DNA of 64,000 nucleotides from Haemophilus haemolyticus (lineage in GTDB: Bacteria > Pseudomonadota > Gammaproteobacteria > Enterobacterales > Pasteurellaceae), in NCBI RefSeq assembly GCF_001679045.1, contig NZ_LYCK01000013.1, positions 124,001-188,000 of the forward strand. Reading direction: 5' to 3'. The notes under the pieces are model-generated. The model was given only the letters and a program-made list of their open reading frames with translations. It had not been told where the DNA came from and ran no database searches. Position numbers and translations under genes: made by a program. Shown here piece after piece: positions 10,539 to 20,320 of this stretch; within the stretch, counting starts at the first letter, position 1, and the number at the start of each line of letters is the position of its first letter.

Positions 10539-11463
10539 TTAAAGATTGAGAGCGTCTTTTATAGCGAGGGTTATTTCATCTAACATGGCATAGCGTTTAC
10601 GATACATGGAACGTTTTTTACTTGGAATATCATCCAAATTTTTATCCATTTCTAAAGGCAATTCCCAGTAATCTTTTAATTCTCCACCCGATTCGCCAAA
10701 AATTGCATCATAGTCCACCGTATATTGTTTGCTTTGGATGAAGCGAGATTTATTTTGGTATTTTTGCGGAATGCCAAGCAATTTATCGTAGCCTAGAATT
10801 TTTGTGAGCGATTTCATGGTTTCAACCATTAAATAGGCGGGGCGCAAGCCGTGGCATGATTTGGTTAGTTGTTTCACCATTTCCTTTGAGCCTTCAAAAT
10901 TTGGCCCTTGTACAACAGCAATGAGTAGAGCATCGCCTAATTTGGCAAAAGTAAGTAAATAGACTAATTCATTTCTTGGTTTATGCCATAGCTCCAATAC
11001 CCAATATCCCTCCATTGGTTGATGGGTTGTCATGCTTAATGTCATTTTAAAATCAGGAATGACCTCGCCAAAACTTAATGGTTTTTCCCATAACGGCGTA
11101 GAAAGTGCGGTAAGTTTTTTGGGTAAAAATAAAAGGTTATCACAAACAGCATCAAAACGTTGTGAAGCGTTTATCCAGAAAACGACAAGCAACGGGATAA
11201 CTATAATCCAAGTGCGTATTAAAAATATCGACGAGAAAAGGATGTTGATTGATAAATTTCTCAAAGCGACGAATTGAACCACGATTTAAAAAGCTACGTA
11301 AGTTATAACGCCAATGTTTTGGTGCATCAAAACGCCCTGGTCGATATGGATAAATATCCTTAGATTGAGGCCATTGGTAAGTTGTTTTTGTTGTCATCTG
11401 AATTGCCATGAATTGGTTATAATTTTGGCGCAAATTTTGACATAATTTCAGGAAATTTTCCAT
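10539..11463 (-). pseudogene. VirK/YbjX (DUF535) family gene, frameshifted
   Basis: Two overlapping minus-strand frames make one family protein. The upstream frame (11463-11152, starts [18 protein letters not shown]) ends ...VACRFLDKRFTTF. The downstream frame picks up at ...NASQRFDAVCDNLLFLPKKL and runs to 10539, with typical DUF535 text such as MEGYWVLELWHKP and SKQYTVDYDAIFGESGG. Joining them near 11160-11175 gives about 300 residues. The break could come from loss of one unit of an 8-base tandem repeat ACGCTTCA, which would restore LDKRF-NASQRF. A sequencing error cannot be excluded. The family is linked in enterics to envelope stress and peptide resistance, with no known reaction. Confidence 0.75.
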
Positions 11464-11500
11464 TTATGCTATTCTAAGCGCAATTTTAAAAGGAATCCTT

Positions 11501-12118
11501 ATGTCTGAAATTAAACTTAATTACCATAAAACTCACTTTTTAACGAGTGCGCCGAATATTCGTTCCATTCCTGAAGATACCGGCATTGAAATTGCATTTG
11601 CGGGGCGTTCAAATGCAGGAAAATCAACCGCACTTAATGCATTAACTAATCAAAAAAGCTTAGCTCGCACCTCAAAAACGCCGGGTCGCACACAATTAAT
11701 CAACTTATTTGAAGTGGAACCAAATTGTAAATTGGTAGATTTACCGGGCTATGGTTATGCTGCCGTGCCAGAGCAAATGAAAATCCAATGGCAAAAATCC
11801 TTAGGTGAATATTTGCAGAAACGCGAATGTTTGGCGGGATTGGTTGTATTGATGGATATTCGCCATCCACTTAAAGATCTTGACCAACAAATGATTGAAT
11901 GGGCGGTTTCTGCAGATTTACCAGTACTTTTGTTGCTTACTAAAGCCGATAAATTGAGTCAAAGCGCACGTAGTAAACAAGTAAAAATGGTGCGCGAAGC
12001 GATTCTTCCATTCCAAGGCGATATTCAAGTAGAAGCCTTTTCTGCACAAAATAAAATTGGTATTGATAAACTTGCAGCGAAATTAGATTTTTGGTTTTCG
12101 CCACTTTTTTCGGAATAA
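11501..12118 (+). CDS. engB: Ribosome biogenesis GTPase EngB/YsxC (YihA)
   Basis: Essential TRAFAC-class GTPase needed for assembly of the large ribosomal subunit. The 205-residue product has G1 GRSNAGKST (about residues 32-40), G2 TPGRTQ, G3 DLPGYG and G4 TKAD, in order. A GGAATCC site precedes the ATG. It is divergent from the frameshifted gene and upstream of comM. Confidence 0.96.
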   Translation: MSEIKLNYHKTHFLTSAPNIRSIPEDTGIEIAFAGRSNAGKSTALNALTNQKSLARTSKTPGRTQLINLFEVEPNCKLVDLPGYGYAAVPEQMKIQWQKSLGEYLQKRECLAGLVVLMDIRHPLKDLDQQMIEWAVSADLPVLLLLTKADKLSQSARSKQVKMVREAILPFQGDIQVEAFSAQNKIGIDKLAAKLDFWFSPLFSE

Positions 12119-12126
12119 AATGTAAA

Positions 12127-12148
12127 TTTTGCGATCTAGATCGCAAGA
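12127..12148 (+). promoter_or_regulatory. Competence regulatory element (CRP-S site) for comM
   Basis: A 22-base palindrome with half-sites TTTTGCGATC and GATCGCAAGA around TA. It carries the TGCGA-N6-TCGCA core that distinguishes Sxy-dependent CRP-S sites from ordinary CRP sites (TGTGA-N6-TCACA). comM belongs to the Haemophilus competence regulon, so induction by CRP plus Sxy is the natural reading. Confidence 0.85.
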
Positions 12149-12187
12149 AAAGCACATGATGAATGATTTCATTATGTGCTTTTTTTA
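12149..12187 (+). terminator. Terminator after engB
   Basis: Stem AAAGCACAT...ATGTGCTTT with an AT-rich loop, followed by a T run. It lies just after the competence element and before comM, so it ends engB transcripts unless it falls within the comM leader. Confidence 0.65.
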
Positions 12188-12232
12188 TAGTGCAAAAACT
12201 GTCTTCATTTTTACCGCACTTTAAGGATTATC

Positions 12233-13762
12233 ATGTCCCTTGCTATTGTTTACAGCCGTGCTTCTATGGGTGTGCAAGCACCGCTTGTCACTATTGAGGT
12301 TCATTTAAGCAACGGAAAACCAGGATTTACACTTGTTGGTTTGCCCGAAAAAACAGTGAAAGAGGCGCAAGATCGGGTGCGTAGTGCATTGATGAATGCA
12401 CAATTTAAATACCCAGCCAAGCGTATCACAGTGAATCTCGCACCTGCAGATTTACCGAAAGAAGGCGGAAGATTTGATTTGCCTATTGCCATCGGAATTT
12501 TAGCCGCATCGGAGCAGCTTGATGCGAGCCGTTTAAAGCAATTTGAATTTGTGGCTGAGCTTGCGCTTACAGGCCAATTGCGTGGCGTACATGGTGTAAT
12601 CCCCGCTATTCTTGCAGCGCAAAAGTCAAAGCGAGAGTTAATTATCGCGAAGCAAAATGCGAATGAAGCTTCTCTCGTTTCTGATCAAAATACTTATTTT
12701 GCGCAAACGCTTTTAGATGTGGTGCAATTTCTCAATGGTCAGGAAAAATTACCCCTTGCCACTGAAATTGTGAAAGAAAGTGCGGTAAATTTTTCGGGTA
12801 AAAATACATTAGATTTAACGGATATTATCGGACAACAACACGCCAAACGAGCATTGACCATTGCCGCAGCTGGGCAGCATAATTTGCTCTTTCTTGGTCC
12901 ACCGGGTACCGGGAAAACCATGTTAGCTAGCCGATTGACAGGACTTTTACCTGAAATGACCGATCTAGAAGCGATTGAAACTGCATCTGTAACGAGTTTA
13001 GTTCAAAACGAGTTAAATTTTCATAATTGGAAACAACGTCCTTTTCGCGCACCACATCATAGTGCATCAATGCCGGCTTTAGTGGGAGGCGGAACGATCC
13101 CTAAACCTGGTGAAATATCCTTAGCAACAAATGGCGTACTTTTTCTTGATGAACTTCCAGAGTTTGAACGAAAAGTATTGGATGCGCTACGTCAGCCTCT
13201 GGAAAGTGGTGAGATTATTATTTCTCGTGCCAATGCCAAAATCCAATTTCCAGCTCGTTTTCAATTAGTGGCAGCGATGAATCCAAGCCCGACAGGCCAT
13301 TATACTGGAACACATAACCGTACTTCGCCACAGCAAATTATGCGTTATTTGAATCGACTTTCAGGGCCATTTTTAGATCGTTTTGACTTGTCTATTGAAG
13401 TGCCTTTATTGCCACAAGGTAGCTTGCAAAATACGGGCGATCGTGGCGAAACCAGCGCGCAAGTTCGTGAAAAAGTGTTAAAAGTGCGTGAGATTCAAAT
13501 GGAAAGAGCGGGAAAAATTAACGCTTATTTGAATAGTAAAGAGATTGAGCGTGATTGCAAGTTAAGTGATAAAGATGCCTTTTTCCTTGAAAATGCGCTG
13601 AATAAACTGGGGCTTTCTGTACGGGCTTACCATCGTATTTTGAAAGTTTCTCGAACCATTGCCGATCTACAAGGAGAACAACAAATTTCTCAACCGCACT
13701 TAGCGGAAGCTTTGGGTTATCGAGCAATGGATCGTTTGTTGCAGAAATTGTCGAATATGTAA
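12233..13762 (+). CDS. comM: Competence protein ComM (Mg-chelatase-like AAA+ helicase)
   Basis: AAA+ branch-migration helicase that extends heteroduplex during natural transformation, protecting incoming DNA and aiding recombination. The 509-residue product has the N-terminal ChlI-like domain (DLPKEGGRFDLPIAIGIL), Walker A GPPGTGKTML, Walker B VLFLDELPEF, and the sensor/Mg-chelatase region RAPHHSAS and DRFDLSIEVPL. The start MSLAIVYSRASMGVQAP is standard. The competence element about 95 bases upstream fits Sxy/CRP control. It appears intact, so the strain is probably able to transform at this step. Confidence 0.96.
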   Translation: MSLAIVYSRASMGVQAPLVTIEVHLSNGKPGFTLVGLPEKTVKEAQDRVRSALMNAQFKYPAKRITVNLAPADLPKEGGRFDLPIAIGILAASEQLDASRLKQFEFVAELALTGQLRGVHGVIPAILAAQKSKRELIIAKQNANEASLVSDQNTYFAQTLLDVVQFLNGQEKLPLATEIVKESAVNFSGKNTLDLTDIIGQQHAKRALTIAAAGQHNLLFLGPPGTGKTMLASRLTGLLPEMTDLEAIETASVTSLVQNELNFHNWKQRPFRAPHHSASMPALVGGGTIPKPGEISLATNGVLFLDELPEFERKVLDALRQPLESGEIIISRANAKIQFPARFQLVAAMNPSPTGHYTGTHNRTSPQQIMRYLNRLSGPFLDRFDLSIEVPLLPQGSLQNTGDRGETSAQVREKVLKVREIQMERAGKINAYLNSKEIERDCKLSDKDAFFLENALNKLGLSVRAYHRILKVSRTIADLQGEQQISQPHLAEALGYRAMDRLLQKLSNM

Positions 13763-13789
13763 AAACGCGTGGTGAGAATACCACGCATG
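13761..13789 (-). terminator. Terminator of deoC
   Basis: On the minus strand, ATGCGTGGT-attctc-ACCACGCGT is followed by TTTT. It starts about seven bases past the deoC stop and lies between the convergent ends of comM and deoC. Confidence 0.7.
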
Positions 13790-13795
13790 AAAGGA

Positions 13796-14467
13796 TTAGT
13801 AAGTGCTTTGGGTATCTTGCGTACCGCTAATAATTGCAATGCCAGCGCTTGCACCAATGCGAGTCGCACCCGCCTTAATCATCGCAAGTGCGGTTTCAGT
13901 ATCGCGTACACCGCCTGATGCTTTAACACCAATATTGCCGACCGTTTGTTTCATCAATGCAACATCTTCTACAGTTGCGCCGCCTTTATTGAAGCCTGAT
14001 GATGTTTTAACAAAAGCCACACCGATTTCTTTACAAATTTCACAGGCTTTCACTATTTCATCTTTAGTGAGTAAACAAGTTTCTAAAATCACTTTTAATG
14101 GTGTGCCATTACAAGCATTAAACACCGCTTGAATATCTTGTTTTACTGTATCCCATTTTTGCGATTTTATCCAACCTACATTAATCACCATATCAATCTC
14201 ATTTGCCCCCGCTTTAATAGATTCTTGTGTTTCAAATGCTTTGGCTGAGGTTAAATTGGCACCCAAAGGGAAGCCAACTACGGTACAAATTTTTACATTT
14301 GAGCCAGCAAGTTTTTCTTTAGCAAGTGGAATATAACCAGAATTGATACATACAGAATAAAATCCGTGTTCAATCGCTTCATTACAGAGTGTCAAAATAT
14401 CTTGTTCATTTTTTTCTGCGGTAAGTGTGGTGTGATCGATATATTGAGCAAGTTGATTCGGTGTCAT
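13796..14467 (-). CDS. deoC: Deoxyribose-phosphate aldolase
   Basis: Class I aldolase splitting 2-deoxyribose-5-phosphate into acetaldehyde and glyceraldehyde-3-phosphate in deoxynucleoside breakdown. The 223-residue product has the Schiff-base lysine in [10 protein letters not shown], the N-terminal IDHTTL and the phosphate site KASGGVR. It is of the short type (E. coli is about 259). GGAGGAAAATA precedes the ATG. No other deo genes are adjacent. Confidence 0.96.
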   Translation of the reverse strand: MTPNQLAQYIDHTTLTAEKNEQDILTLCNEAIEHGFYSVCINSGYIPLAKEKLAGSNVKICTVVGFPLGANLTSAKAFETQESIKAGANEIDMVINVGWIKSQKWDTVKQDIQAVFNACNGTPLKVILETCLLTKDEIVKACEICKEIGVAFVKTSSGFNKGGATVEDVALMKQTVGNIGVKASGGVRDTETALAMIKAGATRIGASAGIAIISGTQDTQSTY

Positions 14468-14576
14468 TATTTTCCTCCTTTATTTATGTTTTACCTATTG
14501 TAGCAAAAATCCCTTGTTTTTGACTGTGCTTTTATGCTTGATTACAATCATCTCAATGAGATAAGGAATAAAGAAA

Positions 14577-15080
14577 ATGAAGATTAAAAAACTACTTAAG
14601 AATGGATTATCCCTCTTTTTAACTTTTATTGTGATGAGTAGCATACTGGATTTTGTTCGTCGTCCTGTGGTACCAGAGGAAATAAATAAAATCACGTTAC
14701 AAGATCTTCAAGGGAATACGTTCTCTCTTGAAAGTCTTGACCAAAATAAAGCGACGCTGCTTTATTTTTGGGGAACTTGGTGTGGTTATTGTCGCTATAC
14801 TTCTCCAGCAATTAATTCTTTAGCGAAAGAAGGCTATCAAGTTGTATCGGTGGCATTACGTTCAGGCAATGAGGCGGACGTAAATGATTATTTAAGTAAG
14901 CATGACTACCACTTCACTACGGTTAATGATCCTAAAGGAGAATTTGCAGAACGGTGGAAAATTAATGTGACGCCCACAATTGTGCTATTGAGTAAAGGCA
15001 AAATGGATCTTGTTACGACAGGCCTCACGAGTTATTGGGGATTAAAAGTGCGGTTGTTTTTCGCAGAGTTTTTTGGCTAA
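14577..15080 (+). CDS. TlpA/ScsD-like periplasmic thioredoxin, membrane anchored
   Basis: 167 residues. An N-terminal hydrophobic segment (about 9-24) acts as an uncleaved anchor or signal. A thioredoxin fold follows with active site WGTWCGYC (Cys-Gly-Tyr-Cys, about residues 64-71) and the cis-Pro region INVTPTIVLL. Such proteins act as periplasmic thiol reductases or oxidases, often for copper stress or cytochrome maturation; the substrate here is unknown. It is divergent from deoC and 52 bases before hldD. Confidence 0.85.
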   Translation: MKIKKLLKNGLSLFLTFIVMSSILDFVRRPVVPEEINKITLQDLQGNTFSLESLDQNKATLLYFWGTWCGYCRYTSPAINSLAKEGYQVVSVALRSGNEADVNDYLSKHDYHFTTVNDPKGEFAERWKINVTPTIVLLSKGKMDLVTTGLTSYWGLKVRLFFAEFFG

Positions 15081-15132
15081 GCGATAGAAAATCTATTACA
15101 ATACGCAGACTTATTTTAAAGAGGACAGAATT

Positions 15133-16056
15133 ATGATTATCGTAACAGGTGGTGCAGGTTTTATTGGCAGCAATATTGTCAAAGCGTTAAATGATTTAGG
15201 GCGCAAAGATATTTTAGTGGTAGATAACTTAAAAGATGGCACAAAATTCGCAAATTTAGTTGATTTAGACATTGCAGATTATTGCGATAAAGAAGATTTC
15301 ATTGCTTCTATTATCGCGGGCGACGAATTTGGTGATATTGATGCGGTATTCCACGAGGGGGCATGTTCTGCGACTACGGAATGGGATGGCAAATACATTA
15401 TGCACAACAACTACGAATATTCTAAAGAGTTGTTACATTATTGCCTTGACCGCGAAATTCCTTTTTTCTATGCCTCAAGCGCAGCAACTTATGGTGATAC
15501 CAAAGTATTCCGTGAAGAACGTGAATTTGAAGGCCCGTTAAATGTTTATGGCTATTCTAAATTTTTGTTCGACCAATATGTGCGCAACATTTTGCCTGAA
15601 GCAAAATCGCCAGTATGTGGTTTCCGTTATTTCAATGTTTACGGGCCGCGTGAAAATCATAAAGGTTCTATGGCGAGTGTAGCATTCCACTTGAATAACC
15701 AAATCTTAAAAGGCGAAAATCCAAAATTATTTGCAGGCAGCGAACACTTCCGCCGTGATTTCGTTTATGTGGGTGATGTGGCACAAGTGAACATTTGGTG
15801 CTGGCAAAATGGCATTTCAGGTATCTTCAACTGTGGTACTGGTAATGCTGAATCTTTCGCTGAAGTGGCGAAAGCGGTGATTAAATTCCACGGTAAAGGC
15901 GCAGTGGAAACCATTCCATTCCCAGAGCATTTGAAATCTCGCTATCAAGAATATACGCAAGCAGATTTAACGAAACTTCGCGCAACTGGCTACGACAAAC
16001 CATTTAAAACTGTCTCGGAAGGTGTGGCTGAATACATGGCGTGGTTAAATAAATAA
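15133..16056 (+). CDS. hldD: ADP-L-glycero-D-manno-heptose 6-epimerase
   Basis: Converts ADP-D,D-heptose to ADP-L,D-heptose, the donor for the LPS inner core. The 307-residue SDR protein has the Rossmann motif [10 protein letters not shown] at the N-terminus, the family segment [12 protein letters not shown] and the catalytic YGYSK (Tyr-x3-Lys). GAGGACAG precedes the ATG. It lies directly upstream of the waaF-waaC heptosyltransferase operon, which uses its product, though a terminator separates them. Confidence 0.97.
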   Translation: MIIVTGGAGFIGSNIVKALNDLGRKDILVVDNLKDGTKFANLVDLDIADYCDKEDFIASIIAGDEFGDIDAVFHEGACSATTEWDGKYIMHNNYEYSKELLHYCLDREIPFFYASSAATYGDTKVFREEREFEGPLNVYGYSKFLFDQYVRNILPEAKSPVCGFRYFNVYGPRENHKGSMASVAFHLNNQILKGENPKLFAGSEHFRRDFVYVGDVAQVNIWCWQNGISGIFNCGTGNAESFAEVAKAVIKFHGKGAVETIPFPEHLKSRYQEYTQADLTKLRATGYDKPFKTVSEGVAEYMAWLNK

Positions 16057-16098
16057 AAATATTGAACAAATAATGTCGTTCAATACTAGAAAATGAAT

Positions 16099-16142
16099 AA
16101 AGTGCGGTTAAAATTAGTCTTATTTTTAGCCGCACTTTTGTT
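16099..16142 (+). terminator. hldD terminator built from opposed uptake signals
   Basis: AAAGTGCGGTTAAAA pairs with TTTTTAGCCGCACTTTT (one G-T pair) and is followed by TTG and T-rich sequence. It includes AAGTGCGGT and its inverse. Confidence 0.7.
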
Positions 16143-16154
16143 ATAAGGTCAAGC

Positions 16155-17198
16155 ATGAATATTTTAATTATCGGCCCATCTTGGGTCGGCGATATGATGA
16201 TGTCGCACAGTTTGTATCAACAACTCAAACAGCAATATCCAAATTGCCAAATTGATGTGATGGCACCCAATTGGTGCAAACCGCTTTTAGCCCGTATGCC
16301 AGAAGTGCGTCATGCTATTGAAATGCCGCTTGGACACGGCAAGTTTGCCTTGTGTGAACGTTATCGTTTAGGTAAGGCATTGCGCAATCAATATGATATG
16401 GCGATTGTGTTACCAAACTCCTTGAAGTCTGCGTTCATTCCCGCTTTTGCAAAAATTGCTGTGCGTCGTGGCTGGAAAGGGGAGAGCCGTTATTTCTTGC
16501 TTAACGATTTACGCAATAACAAACGTGATTATCCTATGATGGTGCAACGTTATGTCGCGTTAGCTTTTGAGCAAAATGCGGTACCGAAAGCGGCTGATAT
16601 TCCTGTTCTAAAACCTTATTTAACCGTTGCTCCCACTCAGCAAGCGGAAACCTTAAAAAACTTTGAAAAACAAACCGCACTTTTAGGCGAGCGTCCAATT
16701 ATTGGTTTTTGTCCTGGAGCTGAATTTGGTCCGGCTAAACGTTGGCCGCATTATCATTATGCTAAGTTAGCAGAAATGCTGATTGAAAAAGGCTACGCAG
16801 TAGAATTATTTGGTTCACCAAAAGATGTGGAAGCAGGAGAGCAAATCCGCAATGTATTACCAGCCGAGCTACAATCATTTTGTTTAAATTTAGCGGGGCA
16901 AACTAACCTGAATCAAGCTGTGGATTTAATTGCTAACTGCACAGGAGTGGTGAGTAATGACAGCGGCTTAATGCATATTGCCGCTGCGACAGACCGTCCA
17001 TTGGTTGCACTTTATGGCCCAACTAGCCCAACTTATACGCCACCATTATCAGATAACGCCGTGATTATTCGCTTAATTGAAGGCGATTTAATTAAGGTGC
17101 GTAAAAGTACAGATAGCTCGGAAGGGTATCATCAAAGTTTGATTGATATTACGCCGGAAATGGCATTAGAAAAATTAGAGGCATTATTAGCAAAATGA
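16155..17198 (+). CDS. waaF: ADP-heptose:LPS heptosyltransferase II
   Basis: Adds the second heptose to the LPS inner core at the cytoplasmic face of the inner membrane. The 347-residue GT9 protein starts MNILIIGPSWVGDMMMSHSL and has CPGAEFGPAKRWP and SNDSGLMHIAAA for sugar-nucleotide binding. Full length. It overlaps the next gene by four bases (ATGA), so waaF-EamA-waaC are translationally coupled. Confidence 0.96.
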   Translation: MNILIIGPSWVGDMMMSHSLYQQLKQQYPNCQIDVMAPNWCKPLLARMPEVRHAIEMPLGHGKFALCERYRLGKALRNQYDMAIVLPNSLKSAFIPAFAKIAVRRGWKGESRYFLLNDLRNNKRDYPMMVQRYVALAFEQNAVPKAADIPVLKPYLTVAPTQQAETLKNFEKQTALLGERPIIGFCPGAEFGPAKRWPHYHYAKLAEMLIEKGYAVELFGSPKDVEAGEQIRNVLPAELQSFCLNLAGQTNLNQAVDLIANCTGVVSNDSGLMHIAAATDRPLVALYGPTSPTYTPPLSDNAVIIRLIEGDLIKVRKSTDSSEGYHQSLIDITPEMALEKLEALLAK

Positions 17199-18100
17199 AC
17201 CCTCTACGCATACATTTACAATTAATTGGAATGGTGATTTTATGGGGAGCCTCTTGGCCTTGGGGACGAGTGGTTGCCCAAGCTATGCCGACATTTATTG
17301 CTTCAAGCGTGCGCTTTTTTTTCGCCATTATTCCACTCATTATTTGGCTATATGCGGCGAATCGTTTCAAATATGCTAAACAACTGCGACCTAATCAATG
17401 GGTGGGGTTGTTGTTAACGGCTTTGCTTGGGATCTTTGGTTATTCGACTTTCTTTATTTGGGGTTTGAAATATGTTCCAGCAGGGCAAGGAACGATGGTC
17501 GTTGCCTCTAATCCTGTCTTTACGATGTTTTTTGCTATTTTATTATTTAAAGAAAAATGGAATCGCTGGGTTGTATTAGGGATGATTATTGCCATTAGCG
17601 GTTCTTTGTTAGCCATGACAAAAGGGAATCCAACTAATCTCTTACAAAATTTTGGATTCGGTCAAATGTTATTGCTTTGTGCTTTAGTTTGCTGGGTTGC
17701 TTATACTTTATTGGCTCGTAAAGTATTAATCGGAATTGATTCTCTCACCGCTACCACGATTTCTTCTACTTTTGGTTTTTTCATGCTGACGTTGGCAGCA
17801 TTATGGACGGAAAGTGCGGAAGATTGGGCAACCGTATTTCAATTAAATGGATCGCAATGGTTTAGTTTACTTGGTCTTGCATTTGGTGCAACGGTATTGG
17901 CTTATGCATGGTATTTTGATGGTGTGAAACACTTAGGGGCAGGCAATGCCTCGGGTTACATTATTCTTGTGCCAATTTTAGGCATTTTATTTTCAGCCGT
18001 TTGGTTGAATGAACAGGTGGATTCCTCCTTAATTATTGGGGGCATTTTAGCCGTATCTGGGCTTGGGATTATGCACTGGGGAAGAAGTTTAATTAAATGA
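17195..18100 (+). CDS. EamA/DMT-family inner-membrane transporter
   Basis: 301 residues with about ten hydrophobic helices in two EamA repeats. The first begins near GMVILWGASWPWGRVVAQ and the second near GQMLLLCALVCWVAYTLL. The substrate cannot be told from sequence; the family exports metabolites or nucleotide sugars. It is sandwiched between waaF and waaC with ATGA overlaps on both sides, which hints at an envelope-related role. A run of eight T at 17315-17322 is a possible slippage site. Confidence 0.88.
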   Translation: MNPLRIHLQLIGMVILWGASWPWGRVVAQAMPTFIASSVRFFFAIIPLIIWLYAANRFKYAKQLRPNQWVGLLLTALLGIFGYSTFFIWGLKYVPAGQGTMVVASNPVFTMFFAILLFKEKWNRWVVLGMIIAISGSLLAMTKGNPTNLLQNFGFGQMLLLCALVCWVAYTLLARKVLIGIDSLTATTISSTFGFFMLTLAALWTESAEDWATVFQLNGSQWFSLLGLAFGATVLAYAWYFDGVKHLGAGNASGYIILVPILGILFSAVWLNEQVDSSLIIGGILAVSGLGIMHWGRSLIK

Positions 18101-19053
18101 AAGTATGCGTGATTAAGACTTCCTCTATGGGGGATGTTATCCACACTTTGCCCGCCTTGACTGATGCACAAAAGGCGATCCCTAGTTTAAGCATTGATTG
18201 GGTGGTGGAAGAAAACTTTGCAGAAATTCCACGTTGGCACTCCGCCGTAAATCGCGTGATTCCTATTGCTTTGCGCCGTTGGCGTAAATCGCCTTTTTCC
18301 ATTCAAACAAGAAATGAGTGGAAAAATTACCGCACTTTGTTGCAGGCCGAAAACTATGATGCGGTAATTGATGCACAAGGGCTCATTAAAAGTGCTTTAT
18401 TTGCAACTCATTTCGCTCAAGGTATGAAACATGGCTATGATCGTCAAAGTATTCGAGAGCCGTTAGCGTCTTTTTTCTACGATAAAAAATATGCCATTTC
18501 TTATCAACAGCATGCGGTGGAACGAATTCGTCAGCTTTTTGCCCAGAGTTTAGGTTATGAATTACCTCAGGTTCAGGGCGATTATGGTATTGCTCGCCAT
18601 TTTCTTCATCAAACTTCAGAACAAAACTATGTGGTATTCATTCATTCTACAACTCGGGCAGATAAGCATTGGGAAGAATTAGAGTGGCAAAAATTGATTG
18701 AAAAAATTACCGCACTTTCTGATTACGAAATTCGCTTACCTTGGGGAAATGAACAAGAAAAAGCGCGAGCAGAGCGTTTGGCCCAAGCTCATTCTAATGT
18801 ACTCGTGTTGCCGAAGTTAACTTTAACGGAACTTGCAAAACAGCTTGCGAATGCAAAAGCTGTCGTATCAGTGGATACAGGTTTGGCGCATTTAACTGCC
18901 GCTTTGGATAAGCCCAATATTACGCTTTATGGCGCAACGGATCCTAAATTGATTGGCTGTTATGGTAAAAATCAGCATTATTTATCGGCAAGTTCAATGA
19001 AAGAGATTTCAGCTGAACAAGTATCCTCAAAATTACTTCCTTTTATTTCATAA
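18097..19053 (+). CDS. waaC: LPS heptosyltransferase I, enterobacterial WaaC type
   Basis: Transfers the first heptose to Kdo in the LPS core. The 318-residue product follows E. coli WaaC almost segment by segment: KTSSMGDVIHTLPALTDAQ, DWVVEENFAEIP, YDAVIDAQGLIKSA, and the C-terminal VSVDTGLAHLTAALDKPN. H. influenzae is known for using OpsX for this step, and an opsX is also present here (58078-59121), so the genome has two HepI-type enzymes. Last gene of the waaF-EamA-waaC operon. Confidence 0.92.
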   Translation: MKVCVIKTSSMGDVIHTLPALTDAQKAIPSLSIDWVVEENFAEIPRWHSAVNRVIPIALRRWRKSPFSIQTRNEWKNYRTLLQAENYDAVIDAQGLIKSALFATHFAQGMKHGYDRQSIREPLASFFYDKKYAISYQQHAVERIRQLFAQSLGYELPQVQGDYGIARHFLHQTSEQNYVVFIHSTTRADKHWEELEWQKLIEKITALSDYEIRLPWGNEQEKARAERLAQAHSNVLVLPKLTLTELAKQLANAKAVVSVDTGLAHLTAALDKPNITLYGATDPKLIGCYGKNQHYLSASSMKEISAEQVSSKLLPFIS

Positions 19054-19083
19054 AAAATGCTCGCACTTGGCGAGCATTTTTAT
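19052..19083. terminator. Bidirectional terminator
   Basis: AAAAATGCTCGC and GCGAGCATTTTT form a stem with loop acttg, A-rich on one side and T-rich on the other. It serves convergent waaC and the MFS gene. Confidence 0.85.
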
Positions 19084-19096
19084 CTTTTATATTTTC

Positions 19097-20320
19097 TTAG
19101 TCTAAGGCTTTACCTTTTAATTCAGGGATTAAGAAAATTGTCGCTAACATATCAATTACGTAGATAATCGCAAGTAGGGCGATGGCCGTTTGGAAAGAGT
19201 AGGCGAGTACGACGGCTCCCACAACTACAGGTCCAAATCCCCCTACGGCACGACCAATATTGAAAAGTACGTTTTGTGCTGTTGCTCGAGCTTCTGTTGG
19301 GTAGGCTTCCGCCATCAATGCACCGTAACCGCCCATCATTCCGTTCACAAACATACCTAAAAATGCCCCAGCAAGAAGCATGATGTCAGGATCGGTAAGT
19401 TGTGAGTAAACCACGATACTTATCACTGCGCCTAATTGGAAAAGTAAGAAACTTGGTTTGCGTCCGATGCGGTCAGCGAGTTGTCCGAAAATCCAAATGC
19501 CAGCCATCATGCCGCAGACGGTAACGGCTGTCCAAAGCCCAGATTTAGTTAAACTGAATCCAAGTTGTTTTGATAAGAAATTAGGTAACCAAATCATAAT
19601 GCCGTAATAACCGAAGTTTTGTACAGAGGTGAGTACGACGATACCAAGGCTAATTTTGCTCGTGGCTTTATCTTTAATAAGAAGCTGGAATGAACGTAAT
19701 TTATCAGTAAAACTGGATTGCGTTGAAAGTGCGGTTTGTTTTTGAGTGAAAATTTCGGGTTCGTGCAGATGAGAACGTAAGAACCAAGCGACAAATGCAG
19801 GGAAGATGCCTACCAAGAACATTCCTCGCCAGCCAATATGCGGGAGCAATAATGGTGTAAGTAATGCGGCACCTAATACACCAGCTTGCCAACCTAATGC
19901 AACATAAGACGCTGCTTTAGCTCGGTGACGTGCGGGCCATGCTTCTGCTGCAAGAGCCATTCCAATTCCAAATTCACCACCTAAGCCAATGCCAGCAATT
20001 GTGCGATAAATCAGTAAGTCCCAATAACCTTGTGCAATCGCACATAAACCAGTAAACACCGCAAAGAGAAGAATGGTCCAAGTCAGTACGCGTACACGAC
20101 CGTATTTATCGCTTAATGCACCAAATAAAATGCCGCCAAATACGGCACCAATCAGAGTCCAAGTTACGAGAGATCCACCTTGTGCGGGTGTTAGATTTAA
20201 GTCAGAAGAAATTGCACTAAGCATGAAACCTAAAATGAGAAGATCGAAACCGTCCATTGCATAGCCGACGGCAGAGCCAATTAAGGCTTTCCAGCCATAA
20301 CTGTTTACTTTGTTTGTCAT
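19097..20320 (-). CDS. Major facilitator superfamily transporter (metabolite:H+ symporter family)
   Basis: 407 residues with about twelve transmembrane helices. Motifs include GYAMDGFDLLILGFML in helix 1, the cytoplasmic loop motif GALSDKYGRVRVL between helices 2 and 3, and GGEFGIGMALAAEAWP. These fit the aromatic acid/sugar acid:H+ symporter group. The substrate is unknown. From memory, Rd has a homologue beside rfaF, which fits the neighbourhood. Confidence 0.88.
   Translation of the reverse strand: MTNKVNSYGWKALIGSAVGYAMDGFDLLILGFMLSAISSDLNLTPAQGGSLVTWTLIGAVFGGILFGALSDKYGRVRVLTWTILLFAVFTGLCAIAQGYWDLLIYRTIAGIGLGGEFGIGMALAAEAWPARHRAKAASYVALGWQAGVLGAALLTPLLLPHIGWRGMFLVGIFPAFVAWFLRSHLHEPEIFTQKQTALSTQSSFTDKLRSFQLLIKDKATSKISLGIVVLTSVQNFGYYGIMIWLPNFLSKQLGFSLTKSGLWTAVTVCGMMAGIWIFGQLADRIGRKPSFLLFQLGAVISIVVYSQLTDPDIMLLAGAFLGMFVNGMMGGYGALMAEAYPTEARATAQNVLFNIGRAVGGFGPVVVGAVVLAYSFQTAIALLAIIYVIDMLATIFLIPELKGKALD

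Noticed and set aside
11032..11277. 81-codon plus-strand frame opposite the DUF535-like gene
   Set aside because: It is an antisense shadow of a recognisable family protein.
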